DNA of 64,000 nt from Protopterus annectens. Lineage: Eukaryota > Chordata > Ceratodontiformes > Protopteridae. Each line of letters begins with the position of its first letter. Positions within the stretch are counted from its first letter, which is position 1. This document shows, in pieces, positions 21,358 through 34,449 of the stretch. Where the stretch lies: NCBI RefSeq assembly GCF_019279795.1, contig NC_056743.1, forward strand, positions 633,003,735 through 633,067,734. Reading direction: 5' to 3'. A program made the position numbers and the translations under genes. Below the pieces are notes generated by a model. The model was not told where the DNA came from. It worked only from the letters and a program-made list of their open reading frames with translations, and searched no databases.

Positions 21358-22160
21358 GCTTGAGGCATGGGTGACACAACTTACGGGCATGCCTGATGCC
21401 CGGCCTACACAGCCCCCAGCACAGCCCCATCCTGGGCAGTGAAGGAACAGTGGCAACTGCCTATGGGTGGGGATATCAGTTCCACTGTTGCCATCTGTGG
21501 GCTCATGGGCTCTGGATATCCAAACCTCCGTCCCCGTCAATTGTGTAACCCCCCCCACACGTGTCATACACTGCCCCTGTATGCGTCTTGTTTGTCTTGT
21601 CTGTTTAACTACCCAACCTACCTCCCCAGCTGTACCGACTTCCTTCATCTGACATACCACTTTCACCTGAAAAAAAAAGGGGCACTCTGTACCCACAAAA
21701 AATTATGCCCCATACATAGCTGCCCATTCCGCACACATGTCTGCTGGACACGGCTGTACAACAAGTATTATTGTTGTCCTGACACCTCTCTCAGGGGTGG
21801 AAGGTTTCAAATGTCACACCAAATTACATACATATGCACAGCTGTTTCTGGTGAAGAAATGGGCAGCTATGGGCCTTACCTACATCCCTCCTGCAAATCC
21901 CAAGCTTGTTTCCCTACTGTCTTACCCTCTTTGTGACCCCTTTTTCACCACTTTCCTGTCTCCCCATTTTCATTTCTTTCAAAGAAAATTGCACAGGTGT
22001 GCGCCAGAGTAAGCACTGTTAAGCGGTTGCAAGCGGGTGTGCACGGAGCTGAACGCCAGTGCACATGCGTGAGCTCCGCGCAAACCAGCACTAACCCAGT
22101 TACAACTGCTTAAAAGTGCCTTAGTCACTTTGATTGACAGGTCCTGTACTCAGTTCAAAA
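21358..22160. other. Unassigned sequence downstream of Myb-like gene 1
   Basis: GC-richer sequence, probably the 3' part of a transposon. At 22030-22110 a block with AGCTCCGCGCAAAC resembles, in reverse, the sequence near 19010-19030, so the Myb-like gene is loosely flanked by inverted subterminal motifs. Confidence 0.4.
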
Positions 22161-22164
22161 GCAA

Positions 22165-22245
22165 AATAAAATCCCACTGTCAGTCCCGAACCCAGGACCT
22201 TGGAAACAGTAGTCTGTATAACATACCACTAAGCCACGACTCTTA
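22165..22245 (-). repeat. tRNA-like sequence
   Basis: The minus strand reads GTCGTGGCTTAGTGG (A-box-like) and later CCTGGGTTCGGGACT (B-box-like). It is similar to 19136-19205. Confidence 0.5.
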
Positions 22246-22455
22246 TACAAGAACATTGTGCTAAAATAAATATAACATGTAATAGTAGGGATGAATGTAA
22301 AGGGAATATAGGATGTGTAGTACCCAAAGCATGTCATGTAGAATTACTGTCAAAACTACTGGATTCCCATAATAGTAGTGTGTGAACAGAAACAGCCATG
22401 CTAGTTGTTAGCTTGTAGGTAATAATGTCAGTTAATGTACATATATAAATGTATG

Positions 22456-22456
22456 T

Positions 22457-22515
<59 letters not shown>

Positions 22516-22530
22516 TATATCTATATATAG
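22456..22530. repeat. (TA)n microsatellite
   Basis: About 70 bp of almost pure TA. Confidence 0.95.
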
Positions 22531-23589
22531 TTGTAGGTGTCATTGTGCATACACACTTACTACAGGGAACAGGAGGGAGGAATGGAGAAATGTGAATCTA
22601 CAACACAGCCTGAATCATGAGAGAGATACTAACCTTTACACTCACAGAACAGTGTCCACAGCATACCAGCATGGTCCCCGCCCTTACAATCTGAAAGGGC
22701 AACGCCTATCTCACATACCCTTTTATAGCACTGACCTGAAATCACAGTGAGAACTGCAATCAGTACACAACTGGCTGTATGCAATTAGCAAATGCTGGCT
22801 TACAATTGGTGCAGAGGCCATCACATGGACCTATGCAGATACCTACAAAAGCATCCAGTACTAACACTCCACACATGCAATACATTCATTGCACTTTCTG
22901 GAAGTAGACAGAGGGAGAGAGAAAACTGAGAGAGACAGAACAAAAAAAAAACCCTACACACTGTGACTCTGTGACTCTAAGCTGTCAGCAGTGACAGTAG
23001 CAGCAGGAATTAGAAGCAGTGGTAACGCAACCAGCTGCGACAAACACAGGTAATGCAAAGCAGCAGGTTAATAGTGTGCATACTGTGAACCCTCCAAATG
23101 TGTCATAGGTCTGTATCTATAGGTATGTCCATGTGATATGTTGTGTGTAATGTAGTTCCACCAAAGGGGATGACCATACATTACATGTCAATCAGTGTTA
23201 GGCCATGATCCTGGCAGCAGTTGTCTGTGCGTTGCCCTCAGCAATGGCTGTAGTGACTGCTTTGAAAGGTCAGCCAGGTTCAAAAGGCAGGATCAGCCCA
23301 TCACAAAGGCACACTGGCTGGGAACAAGTGTCTGCAGGTACCCGATATCACTACATATGCATTCCATACTGCATAATTCCATAGCTTAGCAGACCAGGCC
23401 GGTTATGCATATGATGTGGTAGTTCCCAGGGTCAGTCAAGGTGCCTCCTTAGTGGTGTGGGACCACTGTCGCTGTATGCCACTGTCCAGGTACATATCCT
23501 GTAGTACGGCCAAGATAAATTATCAGTGGTATATGCGGTTGTATGTCCTCTTGGAGTGCAGGTAGCACACATCCAGGGATACCATGAGG
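22531..23589. other. Sequence upstream of Myb-like gene 2, possible leader exon
   Basis: No coding frame is seen. At about 23040-23050 the sequence ACACAG/GTAATG could be the splice donor of a non-coding first exon of the Myb-like gene 2, whose first coding exon begins after an acceptor at 24598. This is weak. Confidence 0.3.
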
Positions 23590-24290
23590 TCACAGTGATG
23601 CTGTGTGCTCTGCTCTGCTGAGGGCAGCCCTCACCTGGACATGTGAGATGATAGGGAGGTTACATACAGCTGTGATAACTATTTCAACTGGTGGGGGAGA
23701 AGGAGGGGGGATACATGCACCGAACCTGTCTGCAAGACTGTTGCCAATATCTGTGTGTTTGGTGAATGTTAAGTAGGTGTGTATTAACACAGAGCATATC
23801 TGAGGCATTTGGTCCATATGTGTAACATAACTGAAGAAGGCCTTGTGGTCATCCATAGTGTTTGTGGCCATTTCCCTCCCAGAGTAGGCCGTGGCCGTTG
23901 TTATGACAGACCATAGCATAGTACAAGTGCTGACCACAGATGCCTTCCCTTAATGTGAATGTGCTCTGTCCTGCAGTAGCACCTGCTATTGTTATACAAT
24001 CTGCCTCTGTCTGGGGTCCACTGGACAGGATGCCTAACCTTTGGGCATAGGGTCTGGGTTAGAAATGTGTGTGCAAGTTCCATGCAATCTGTGGCATGTC
24101 CGTGGTAAGCATTTGCAAAGGCGTCAGCAGTGTGGGTTGTGGCTTCCACTGGCCCAGTGTGCTGCATGGATACCATCTCAGTCCTAACATGTGAATAACT
24201 GTCTAATCACATACATATCAAAGTAGTCTACTGTGCTGGTGGTGGTGGTGGGATATGTATATCCAGGCCGAGTAACTTGTGTCCACATCA
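23590..24290 (-). pseudogene. Decayed CR1 fragment, end of endonuclease to RT start
   Basis: On the minus strand the order GYTYPTTTTSTVDYF, PVEATTHTADAFANAYHGH, DDHKAFFSYV, DIGNSLADRFGA and VQVRAALSRAEHTAS mirrors, piece by piece, the intact-looking CR1 at 13530-14190. Stops and frameshifts are many. It lies in the putative first intron of Myb-like gene 2. Confidence 0.75.
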
Positions 24291-24602
24291 CACTAGTGGA
24301 TGGCGTCCCACATACAGTACCTTGGGATGAACCCCCAGAGTGAGGTTGTGCATTGGACCTGTCAGTGTGTGCTGACCGATGGGGCATGCTACTATGTTGT
24401 GTGGAATGTGGCAGGTATTGTTGCACAGGTGTTGGCTGAGCACTGATATCTGGCCATGTACCTGTGTATCCACCACGACACACACACATGCAACATATGG
24501 GAGTAGTAGTATATCACTACACATGAGTATCATGTATAGTATGTGTGCCATATATTGCTGACATAGTCTGCTGATATCCTGTTTGTGTTCTCTTCCAGGG
24601 AG

Positions 24603-26748
24603 ATGGCACGTCTGCGTAATCCCACCTACTCTGCAGTGGAAGATGAGGAGATCCACCAGAGTCTGGTGCGGGAGTATGACATCCTGTTTTCCCACACCAG
24701 TCAGAATCAGCAGGAGAGGGCTGCACTGTGGCAAGAACTTGCCCGTAGGGTAAATGATATTGGCATGCATAATAGGACATATGAGCAGGTACGACATCAC
24801 TGCAGTGATTTAATCCGAAGTGTCCGTCAGCGTGCATCAGATATCCACAGGCAACAGGTTGCCACAGGAGGTGGGGTGGCCACACACCCCCCCTCACCAG
24901 ACTGGAGGGGCTACTCCTAAGTGTTGTGGCTCCAGCCCCGGAACAGCAACAGCAGTACACCTGCATCGTGATGGAGGCTGGATCCACACAGCAGCACGAC
25001 ATGGAGTGTGCAGGTAATATGCCATATGTACACTTGACTGTTCTGTACACTATTAGCTTATGCATGTGTAAGGTGTGTCCGTGGTATGTATCTGTCATCA
25101 TAGTATGTAATTGTGCATGTGTGATACTGGCAATATCAGCAGCTGACGTGTGAAAGGCAACTGGTGTACTACTGCACTGTATCATATGCAATATCAATGG
25201 CACAGTTGTAATCTCATCATTTCTGCAGGTCCCTCCGGGGTTACCGCAAGGCAGGCCATCCATGCTGGTGAGTGTGTTTAACATAACCTATAATAGTCCT
25301 GATAATGCTAGTAACAGTAGTGTAACTCAGTAGTGCTCTGTGTGTATACTGCGGGGTGTGCATGTGTGCATGTATGCAGGTGTGCCTGTGCCCATGTGTG
25401 CATGTGTGCAGGTGTGCCTGTGTCCACGTGTGCATGTGTGCATGTGTGCCTGTGTCCACGTGTGCATGTGTGCATGTGTGCCTGTGTCCACGTGTGCACG
25501 TGTGCATGTGTGCATGTGTACACGTGACCATGTGTGCATGTGTGCATGTGTGCACGTGTCCTTGTGTGCATGTGACCACGTGTGCATGTGTGCATGTGTG
25601 CTTGTGTCCACGTGTGCATGTGTGCATGTGTCCACGTGTGCATGTGTCCACGTGTGCATGTCTGCATGTGTGCATGTGTGCCAGTGTGCATGTGTGCCTT
25701 TGTCCACGTGTGCATGTGTGCCTGTGTGCATGTGTCCACATGTGCATGTCTACATGTGTGCCTGTGTCCATGTGTGCATGTGTGCCTGTGTCCATGTGTG
25801 CATGTGTGCATGTGTCCATGTGTGCATGTGTGCATGTGTGCAGAAGTGCATCACTGGTAACAATGTCTGGAGACTGTAAACTGTGTTTCCTGTCTTCCTC
25901 ACACAGGTTCTGGTGCTGCTCTGGTGACCTGCAGCATGGAACCTGAATCTTGTGCCACGGGTACTGGTAATGATGATATTTGTGTAATGGTACAGGAAGA
26001 TGTGTCAGGGTCCACCACTGGTCAGCCAATTGACAGTACACAGCTGTCAACCCCATCATTGCGCACAGTCATCCTGCCAGTACATCCTTTGTCACCATTG
26101 TCCCTAGCTGATGGACAGGATACAGTGGGCATAGACCAGGGTAATGTGGTACCTGTGGCACATGCATCCCCACACAGCAGCCATGGGCAGGGTCCTCTGA
26201 TGGTACCACACAGACAGTTGCCCATGGGTTCTCGTGGGAGCATCCATGGGCGTACTGCCTCTGGCCGACGTACCCAAAGAGGTCTGTCAACCTCAGCTAT
26301 GTTTCGGACTGTCATGCAGGCACATTCTCATATAGAAAGGTACACCAGACAGGGTCTGAGGGAGCTGAGAGCATGTCGCACAGCCATGACAGACAGTATG
26401 CATGACATTGCGGATGCTATCCGTAATTTCACCGATGTCATAGACAGACATTGTGGGGACATATTACAGCAGTTCCACAACCAAATGTCCATGAGCCAGG
26501 GCAATAGTGGGTGTTTGCGGCGTCGACATGGCCGTATGCCGGCAACAGCAGCAGCTGGCAGTCGGCACAGACGACAACAGGCTCGCACACACCTCCATAG
26601 TGCCAGCAGCAGCCCCAGCAATGCTGGGTCTGTGCTGTCATTGGAACACCCAGGAGACCACATGCACGTGGCTCTGGACAGTCCCAACAGGGACCTGTGT
26701 CCAGTCAACACACTCCCGCTTCTGATGACAGTACTCAGTCTGGCTTAG
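24603..26748 (+). pseudogene. Harbinger Myb/SANT-like accessory gene 2 (three exons)
   Basis: After an acceptor (CTCTTCCAG, ending 24598) the ATG at 24603 opens a Myb/SANT-like domain: YSAVEDEEIHQSLVREYDIL, ALWQELARRVNDIG, RTYEQVRHHCSDLIRSVRQR. Exon 1 ends at 25013 (GCAG/GTAATA), exon 2 is 25229-25267 and exon 3 runs 25907-26748; all junctions are phase 1 and join cleanly. Exon 3 encodes a polar linker and a helical stretch (FRTVMQAHSHIERYTRQ... IRNFTDVIDRHCGDILQQF), possibly for oligomerisation. A one-base shift in exon 1 near 24870-24890 is needed to reach the donor, so this copy is probably damaged or has an alternative short form ending at 24920. The protein differs clearly from Myb-like gene 1. 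Confidence 0.7.
25335..25850. repeat. TG-rich minisatellite in an intron
   Basis: About 500 bp of 6-, 12- and 24-bp variants built from TGTGCATG, TGTGCCTG and TGTCCACG. Most of it alternates purine and pyrimidine. It lies in intron 2 of Myb-like gene 2. Because the units are multiples of 6 bp and contain few stops, several frames stay open; none is judged coding. Confidence 0.9.
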
Positions 26749-26970
26749 TACTGGATACAGTCCGTAGCACCCCTGCCAGACACAGGTACCATGTCCATGC
26801 CCACAGACACTGATCTGTATGACCTGCCAGGTGCAGTCTGTGGCTGTCCACAAACCCCTGTATATGGCAGCCATGAGGTGGAACTGTGTGCGTGCATACA
26901 CACATGTGAAATGTTAACACCTAGGGTGACCACATACACGCACACACTGCACCAACACTGCCCCACCCTG

Positions 26971-28193
26971 TGCTGCTGCCCCTCACCAACACACATACAC
27001 ACACATGTCAATTGGTGGTATCAGTGGCTGACTCAGGCATACCTAATTCACACCCTGTGCATATGATGACACTGTGCCACCTCCTGCAATCTCCAACATC
27101 ATTGCGGGAACAGGTAAACACGTTGCTGATGCACAGGGTGACAACATAGAAGTGTATTAGTAGTATCATGTTGGTAACAGTACAGTGTGCTGCTATGACT
27201 GTGTGTATATCCCAGCATGCCTGCTGCAGTAACTGTATGAATGTCCTGAATTGTTATTTGCACCCATAGTACATACCAAAGTGTAACAGCTGCACATAAT
27301 TGCATGCCGGTGGTAAGGTTGTCAATGGATAGCCGCATACATGGGTAGCACAGGGGGGAAGCTAACGTAAGTACTGATATGCAATGGTGGACATGTACAG
27401 TAATGGTGTCAAGTTGCCCACAATGACTATGCAATGTGGATGTTTGCACATGTAGATATGTGTGCAGTACCAATGTAATCCAAATCACAAATAACTATGA
27501 CATAATATCAGTTCTACCATGGGCATCTGCGCTGTGTATTCCTGGGTACATGTTGATAGTGCCTACATATTTGCATTGTTACTTACTGTTATTGTTACCC
27601 CTTTTTTGTTGTACAATGCACTACTTCCAGCCCTGCTTACTGTAGCTTTGTTTGCATGCATGTTCACTTGGGGTTCCCTGGAACACTGCTTACACCAGCA
27701 ATGCAGAGTTACAGTGCTTCTGTAGACTCCTAGTGACATCTGCATAGCGTATGATACGTATGTCAACTTTACACATGACAGAACGTCACTGTCTGTCCTG
27801 TACGCATGTAAGTTGCCTGTGATACATTGCACAAGTCTTACCTGGCATTTACCCATGTGTGCAGTCATATATGCCAGTGCTATGAAACAGTAGTGGTACA
27901 CCCACACATACACACCTTCAGTATGTTGTTCCCCATTGGCCCTATGTGTTGATACTCACCATGGCAATCACACTACTAGGGTAGCTTGTGCAAAGGTAAC
28001 CTGTGAATCACCTCTATGGTCCAGTTGTGATTTATGTGAGTCATGTGGCAATGTCACAGCTGCCACATGTATGCAGTCAGCCATCACCCTTGGCCAGGAA
28101 CGTACAACACATGTGTGGGATGCCACCACACAGCCAATCTGGGGACTGAGCTCTCTGAACCCAGTAATGCCATACCCTGTCAGGTGGCATGTC
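26971..28193. repeat. Left part of duplicated unit, copy 2
   Basis: Aligns with 1-1238. It starts about 220 bp after the stop of Myb-like gene 2 and is interrupted by an L2 insertion at 28206. Confidence 0.75.
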
Positions 28194-28205
28194 ATATATA
28201 CTACA
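28194..28205. repeat. Target site duplication, left copy (L2 insertion)
   Basis: ATATATACTACA here and ATATATATTACA at 30217-30228 (one mismatch). Copy 1 of the unit has a single ACTACAGTGACTAC at this place, which proves the insertion. Confidence 0.75.
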
Positions 28206-30216
28206 TCCTGGACAAACTTCAACCCCAATCCCTGCTGTTACTATTGATAAAACCCCTGAAGATGTTTCTGATAGTTTTGACTAATTCTTTACTGAGACAT
28301 TTCAAGCCCTAGCTAGCCATCTACCTTCTAGCTCCCCTGGTCCTGAAAGTAGCACCCCTAGAAACCTACTTGCGTTCAGCTGCCAACCAGTCACCACTTC
28401 ACTTCTCCGTACCTTGATTGAAAAAGTAAAACCCACTACACTTTCTGCTGATCAACTCCCTGCCGAGTACCTACAAAAATCAGCTGATGCTATTGCTTAC
28501 CCCATCTCAAAATTAATCAAACGAACCATGGTAGAATCTAAATTTCCCACCATCTGGAAAATATCCTATGTAATCCCACTTCACAAAGGAGGCAGCTCTA
28601 CTGAATTCTCCAATTATAGGCCAATAGCTATACTCTCTCCACTTGCAAAGATTATGGAAACGTTATTCATAGACAATTCATGCACCACCTAATCCAAAAT
28701 CGCCTTATGGCAGACACTCAGCATGGCTTCTGTCCTCATCACAGCACTACTTCAGGCCTCCTAGCCTTTACTAACCCCATAAACCATACTTGCAGCACTA
28801 ATTATATATCCTCAGCCCTCTTTTTGGATCTTTCCAAGGCATACGATATGGTTGATCACCAACTTGTAATCCACACCCTGCAAACATTCTGTCTAGATAC
28901 TGGAGCCTTCCAATGGTTTCAATCCTACCTGCATGGTCGACAGCAGGCTGGCCTCTGGCAGAACAAACTCTCTAACCTTCTACCTAACACCCTCAGAGTA
29001 CCACAAGGCTCTATACTAGGGCTCTTGCTGTTCTCCATCTTCATTAACGACCTTTATACTGTCATCCCAAAAGTCAGCTGTATCCAATATGCTGATGACT
29101 CTACTCTGATCTGCTCAGCCACATCTCCAGTAGAGTTATGGTCAGCTACCCAGACCACCTTTAATACAATAGAAAACTGGCTTTCTGAACATCATCTGAT
29201 CCTAAATCCCAAAAAAACTAAACTGCTGTTATTTCATCAACACGTAGGTCTACCGCTTTCACCTTTACCATAACATCAACTGATGGCACAATAATCTCCC
29301 CTGACCCATCTACTAAACTATTAGGTGTCATCATAGACAATAATCTCAAATGTGACCTACATATTAACCAAATTATCAAAGCCATCAATAAAAAACTAGG
29401 ATCACTTTACAGAATAAAAGCCTTCCTAACCCCTCCAGCTAAAATTGCCATAGCTCGCTCACACCTTCTTTCAACCCTTCTGTATGCAGCCCCTCTACTC
29501 TTGAATATGAACAAGACTGTCCTTAACAAACACTCAATTTGCTACAACCACATTGCCAGGTTTGCCACTGGGCTGCCTTTTAGGACACATCATTGCATCA
29601 ATCTAAATCAGCTTGGTTGGCTTGAACTACCCAGTCTAATACAGTATAACCAACTGATTATGGCCTATAAAATCCTCTATAATCCGGACAATACTCCTGC
29701 ACTTCAAATATTATCACCCCCTATAACAATCCTAGACCGCTTCGATCCTCTAACAAACTACTAATTCAGACTAGCAAATTTAATAACACAGCCAGTGATT
29801 CTCTCTTTGCAAACTCTGTAAGTAGATCCTGGAACTCACTTCCAGCTGATATTACCTTACTTTCCACCTTAGGTCAATTTAACACTAGACTCAAACAACA
29901 TTTGTCACTTAACTGGCTATGTCAGTGTATCAAGCCTGGCTAACTCAAATGTGTAAAATCTGTTAACCAGTTTACTGTGTAATTTAATTTAATCCTGACT
30001 TGTGCTCAGGACTAACTTTAACCTGTGGAACATGTTTAACTTGCTTACTTATGTAAGCTCTGTAAATAATCTGTTTGTAATATGTAATGCTGGTATTATG
30101 TAATGCTGTATCTGCTTACCCTTGTAGCTTTTCTCCCCGGTCCTCCGCTGGAAATGGACATGCATCCAGTCAGACTATCCCGGTCAACAAATGTAGGATA
30201 AATAAATAAATAAAAA
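28206..30216 (+). mobile_element. 5'-truncated L2/CR1-superfamily LINE (same family as 57661-61850)
   Basis: The encoded RT keeps WKISYVIPLHKGGSS, NYRPIAILSPLAK, FLDLSKAYDMVDH, PQGSILG and QYADDSTLICSA (YADD active site), then NPKKTKLLLF and a C-terminal region ending near 29943. Frame breaks occur near 28680, 29270, 29500 and 29765, so it is inactive. The 3' end has CTTTTCTCCCCGG, CCCGGTCAACAAATGTA and an (ATAA)n tail, matching the minus-strand element at 57661. The copy is absent from unit copy 1, so it arrived after the duplication. Confidence 0.88.
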
Positions 30217-30228
30217 ATATATATTACA
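30217..30228. repeat. Target site duplication, right copy (L2 insertion)
   Basis: Pairs with 28194-28205; after it the unit continues as in copy 1 (ACAGTGACTACAATAC). Confidence 0.75.
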
Positions 30229-31520
30229 GTGACTACAATACAAGTCAGACATAGACATGCACTGACAGCATGCTGAACACACTGGGGCATACGTGGGGAC
30301 TCAGATTAGCATCCTGCCTGAGCATCACACACCTCCGCAGCTGGCACACAGGCATATGTTATGTCAGAACAGAGCACATGCCACACATGGCACACACATC
30401 CCGTGTGCCACACACTCACAGCCTGTAGGGCTACACAACACACCTGCTACAGACGTGTCAGGTACCTGTCTTGGGTGCTTCACTGGGGTCCCGCTCAACA
30501 GGCTGTATCTGGTGAAGGTCACAGTGATATGCCTCAGGGGTAGTATGGTCCACAACAGAACACATGCATACAGGTCAGTCAGAGGCATGGACACATATGA
30601 CTCACTCATTGACCATGCCAGTATGGCTGACCTGAGACATACCTCCCTGGACTACATGATAGGGAACATAGAATGGATCTCTCAGCATGTGGCACAGGCC
30701 AGTATGAGCCTGATCTTGGTTGCCAACATACCCTCACAAGGTATGCTACCACTATATGTGGGAAGGGTGTTGTATGTCTACATTATGCTCAGTCTCCAAT
30801 GTCATTCATAGGGTATCCGCTGGCTGTCAACGTGTGCTTACATGCTAGGGAAGCCACAATGATGTGCAAGGGTAATCTTGCACATGACACCCATGGCCCG
30901 ATGTATAATGGCAAAGCTCCTTGATACACACATACTGCCTTATGCTGCAAGACACGGTTTACATAGCCACCTCCGTGGGTATCACACAGGTTAGGACACT
31001 AACAGTGCTGCTACACAACAACAGCAGTGTACACCGCAAGATGCATGCACCGGACACTGTCCTCAGCACGGTGAACTGCAATGTCTGTGCAGTACCAGAT
31101 TCCTGATCCATGGTTCACAGGTGTTACCCATCACTAACAGGTTATGCCCCATACCATGCCTGTCATCCCATACACATGTAACACACATGGACAGGGGGGG
31201 GTATCCCAAGGCACCACAGATACACACACCTCCAGGTTGTTGGCACAGCACAAAGCATCAGGGCCTAATCATGTGCAGCTAACAGTGTGTCAGACTGCCA
31301 TCTGGTTCATAGCCTGGCACACACAACCCTCCCATACACAGGAAGACCACCTATCCTCCATAACAACACTGGCAATATGACAGTCTCAAGAACTGTGTTT
31401 ATATGGCTGGACTGCATCCAGCCAAACATTGTGCGTGAGCATTACTGTAGCTACAACACACTAGTTGAAGGGTTCACAGCATGTGGTCACTGAATTGCAG
31501 TGGAATGACATGTTACCACT
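30229..31520 (+). pseudogene. Decayed CR1: ORF1 esterase and endonuclease remnants, copy 2
   Basis: Aligns with 1240-2520. The esterase-like fragments (YDSLIDHASMADLRHTS, GNIEWISQHVAQASMSL) and the endonuclease relic (LSTVNCNVCAVPDS) are again recognisable but full of stops. Damage shared with copy 1 predates the duplication. Confidence 0.7.
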
Positions 31521-31919
31521 ACCATAACAGGTGGGAACATGCAGCACCTGTACATTGACTACATGTACACTATATGGCCCAGACCAGATGTGTATCCCCT
31601 GCTGTAGGTATTTTACCATATACACCCACACTGTGTAGACACATACCGCGTGCGGACCCTGCACAGTAAGACACAGTCATATTGGTATACACTGCAAATA
31701 CCATTTATCCACTCGAGGCATGTGTCAGATATGGTAACTACTGCAGGTTACAGGTATCTATGTGTATGTGTCACACACATACATCATGTGTGCAATGCCA
31801 TTGCTGGTTTAGGCAATGGCATGCATTGTTATGTACAAAGACCCACACAAGGTCATAATGTGTGACACAACCACACGTGGCAGTTGTGGGTTACCAAAAC
31901 ATACCTATCTGCACTCTGA
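31521..31919. other. Spacer of the duplicated unit, copy 2
   Basis: Counterpart of 2521-2919. No gene is seen. Confidence 0.5.
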
Positions 31920-34440
31920 CAATGGTAATAGACACAGTAGCAGAGCGCATTATTGGCATTATTGGCCAACTAGCCCTGTTTGGCTGTGCTGATAGTGTGG
32001 TGACATCCCCTGTGTTTACTGGGGGAATATGCAGCATCTGGTGTATTGTAGTATTTGCCAAAAGGATCTGTTCTCTCACACTTGCATTTACACACACACT
32101 TGGCATTTGTAGGATTCATTCCTCTACCTAACTAAGTCATGACACGTGAGAGAGACGCATTAGCAAAGTGCACTATTTGGATTAGTAGATAGTGCCTCTT
32201 CTCTGGCTGTACTTATAGGGTGCTGACAACATCAGTATTTTGAAAGGGTAATGTGCATCAGGTAGTGTGATCTCCTGATTGCCAAAACTAACATGTTTTT
32301 CATACTGAAATGCACGCACACAAACTCCCCACATACAAGCACACACACACACTTGCAGGTTTCAAACCCCTACCTAAATATGTTCTGGCATTTGAGAGTG
32401 ACGCTGTAGCAGGTTGCGCTATTCTGAGTACTGGCAGATGTCTCTTCTCCAGCTCTATGTATAGGGTGCTGTCATCATCACTGTTTGCAAAGGGTAATGT
32501 GCATCATGTAGTGGGATCCCCTGATTTCAAAAAAGCACATGTTTTTTATACAGAATTGCACACACACAGAGTCCTCACATCCAAACACACACACATGCCA
32601 TTTACAGGTTTCAAACTCCTACCTAGCTATATTATGACACTCGGGAGAGATGCATTTGCAGAGTGCGCTATTCAAATTACTGGGAGGTTTCCCTTCTCCT
32701 GCTGTACTTATAGGGTGCTGACATCATCAGTGTTTAGAAAGGGGAATGTGCATCCTGTCGTGTGTTCTAGTTGCCAAAAGGGATATTTCCTTCATACAGA
32801 CTTGCACACACTAGCCCCCTCCACACAGGACTGAGCATATGGAGGATTCAAACCCCTACCTGACTATGTTCTGACACTTAAAACAGGCACATTAGCAGAG
32901 TGCACTATTCGCATTACTGGGATGCTTCTCTTCTCCTGCTGTACTTATAGGGTGCTGACATCATCTGTGTTTAGAAAGGGGAATGTGCATCCTGTAGTGT
33001 GTTCTCCCAGTTGCCAAAAGGCACATTTCCCTCACACAAAATTGCACACACACTAACCCCCCTCATCCAAACACACACACTTGCCATTTGCAGGATTCAA
33101 ACTACTACCTAACTATGTTATGACACTCGAGTCGGACGCATTAGCAGAGTTCACTATTCACATTACTGGGAGGCTTTCTTTCTCCTGCTGTACTTATAGG
33201 GTGCTGACATCATCTGTGTTTAGAAAGGGAAATGTGCATCCTGTAGTGTGTTCTCCCAGTTGCCAAAAGGCACATTTCCCTCACACAAAATTGCACACAC
33301 ACTAACCCCCCTCATCCAAACACACACACTTGCAGGATTCAGACCACTACCTAACTATGTTATGACACTCGAGTTGGACACATTAGCAGAGTGCGCTATT
33401 CGCATTACTGGGAGGCTTCCCTTCTCCTGCTGTACTTATAGGGTGCTGACATCATCTGTGTTTAGAAAGGGGAATGTGCATCCTGTAGTGTGTTCTCCCA
33501 GTTGCCAAAAGGGACATTTCTCTCACACAAAATTGCACACACACTAACCCCCCTCATCCAAACACAAACACCTGCTGGATTCAAACCACTACCTAGCTAT
33601 GTTATGGCACTTGAGTCAGGCGCATTAGCGGAGTGCACTATTTGCATTACTGGGAGGCTTCTCTTCTCCTGCTGTACTTATAGGGTGCTGACATCATCAG
33701 TGTTTAGAAAGGGGAATGTGCATCCTGTAGTGTGTTGTCCTAGTTGGCAAAAGGGATACTTATTTCATACAGTCTTGAACACACACTAACCTCCTCTACA
33801 CACACTGAGCATGTACAGGATTCAAACCCCTACCTAACTATGTTATGACACTTGAGATGGACGCATTAGCAGAGCGCGCTATTTGCATTACTCGGAGGAG
33901 TCCCTTCTCCTGCTGCACTTATAGGGTGCTGACATCATCAGTGTTTAGAAAGGGGAATGTGCATCCTGTAGTGTATTCTCCTAGTTGGCAAAAGGGATAC
34001 TTCTTTAAAACAGTCTTGAACACACACTAACCCCCTCCACATACACTGAGCATGTACAGGATTCAAACCCCTACCTAACTAGGTTATCACACTTGAGACT
34101 GACACATTAGCGGAGCATGCTATTCACATTACTGGGAGGTTTCCCTTCTCCTGCTGTACTTATAGGGTGGTGACATCATCAGTGTTTAGAAAGGGGAATG
34201 TACATCCTGTAGTGCGTTTTCCCAGTTGCCAAAAGGGACATTTCCGTCTCATACACACAAACCCCACTCACCCACCCACCCACACACACACACAATGAGC
34301 ATTTGCAGGATTCGAACCCCTACCTAACTATATTATGACACTTGAGAGAGACGCATTAGCAGAGCACACTATCTGAATTATTGGGCATTTGTTTTGCACC
34401 TGTAGTATTTATAGGGTGCTGACATCTTTATTTCTACAGA
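31920..34440. repeat. Tandem array of ~245-bp units, copy 2 (about 10-11 units)
   Basis: It has the same unit as 2920-4240, with repeats starting near 32150, 32390, 32640, 32880, 33120, 33360, 33600, 33845, 34085 and 34335. The middle units (32880-34200) are most alike, which fits local amplification. Each unit has the minus-strand A-box-like and B-box-like pair. Array length differs about two-fold between copies of the host unit. Confidence 0.85.
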
Positions 34441-34449
34441 GGTATGTAC

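Noticed and set aside
25308-26059. Several overlapping long ORFs rich in His-Thr-Cys or Cys-Val repeats
   Set aside because: They are translations of the TG-rich minisatellite; units of 6n bp keep many frames open.
32310-34030. Series of similar ~60-100-residue ORFs containing CTYRVLTSS
   Set aside because: They follow the 245-bp tandem unit, differ in frame and length between units and lack any domain; judged non-coding.
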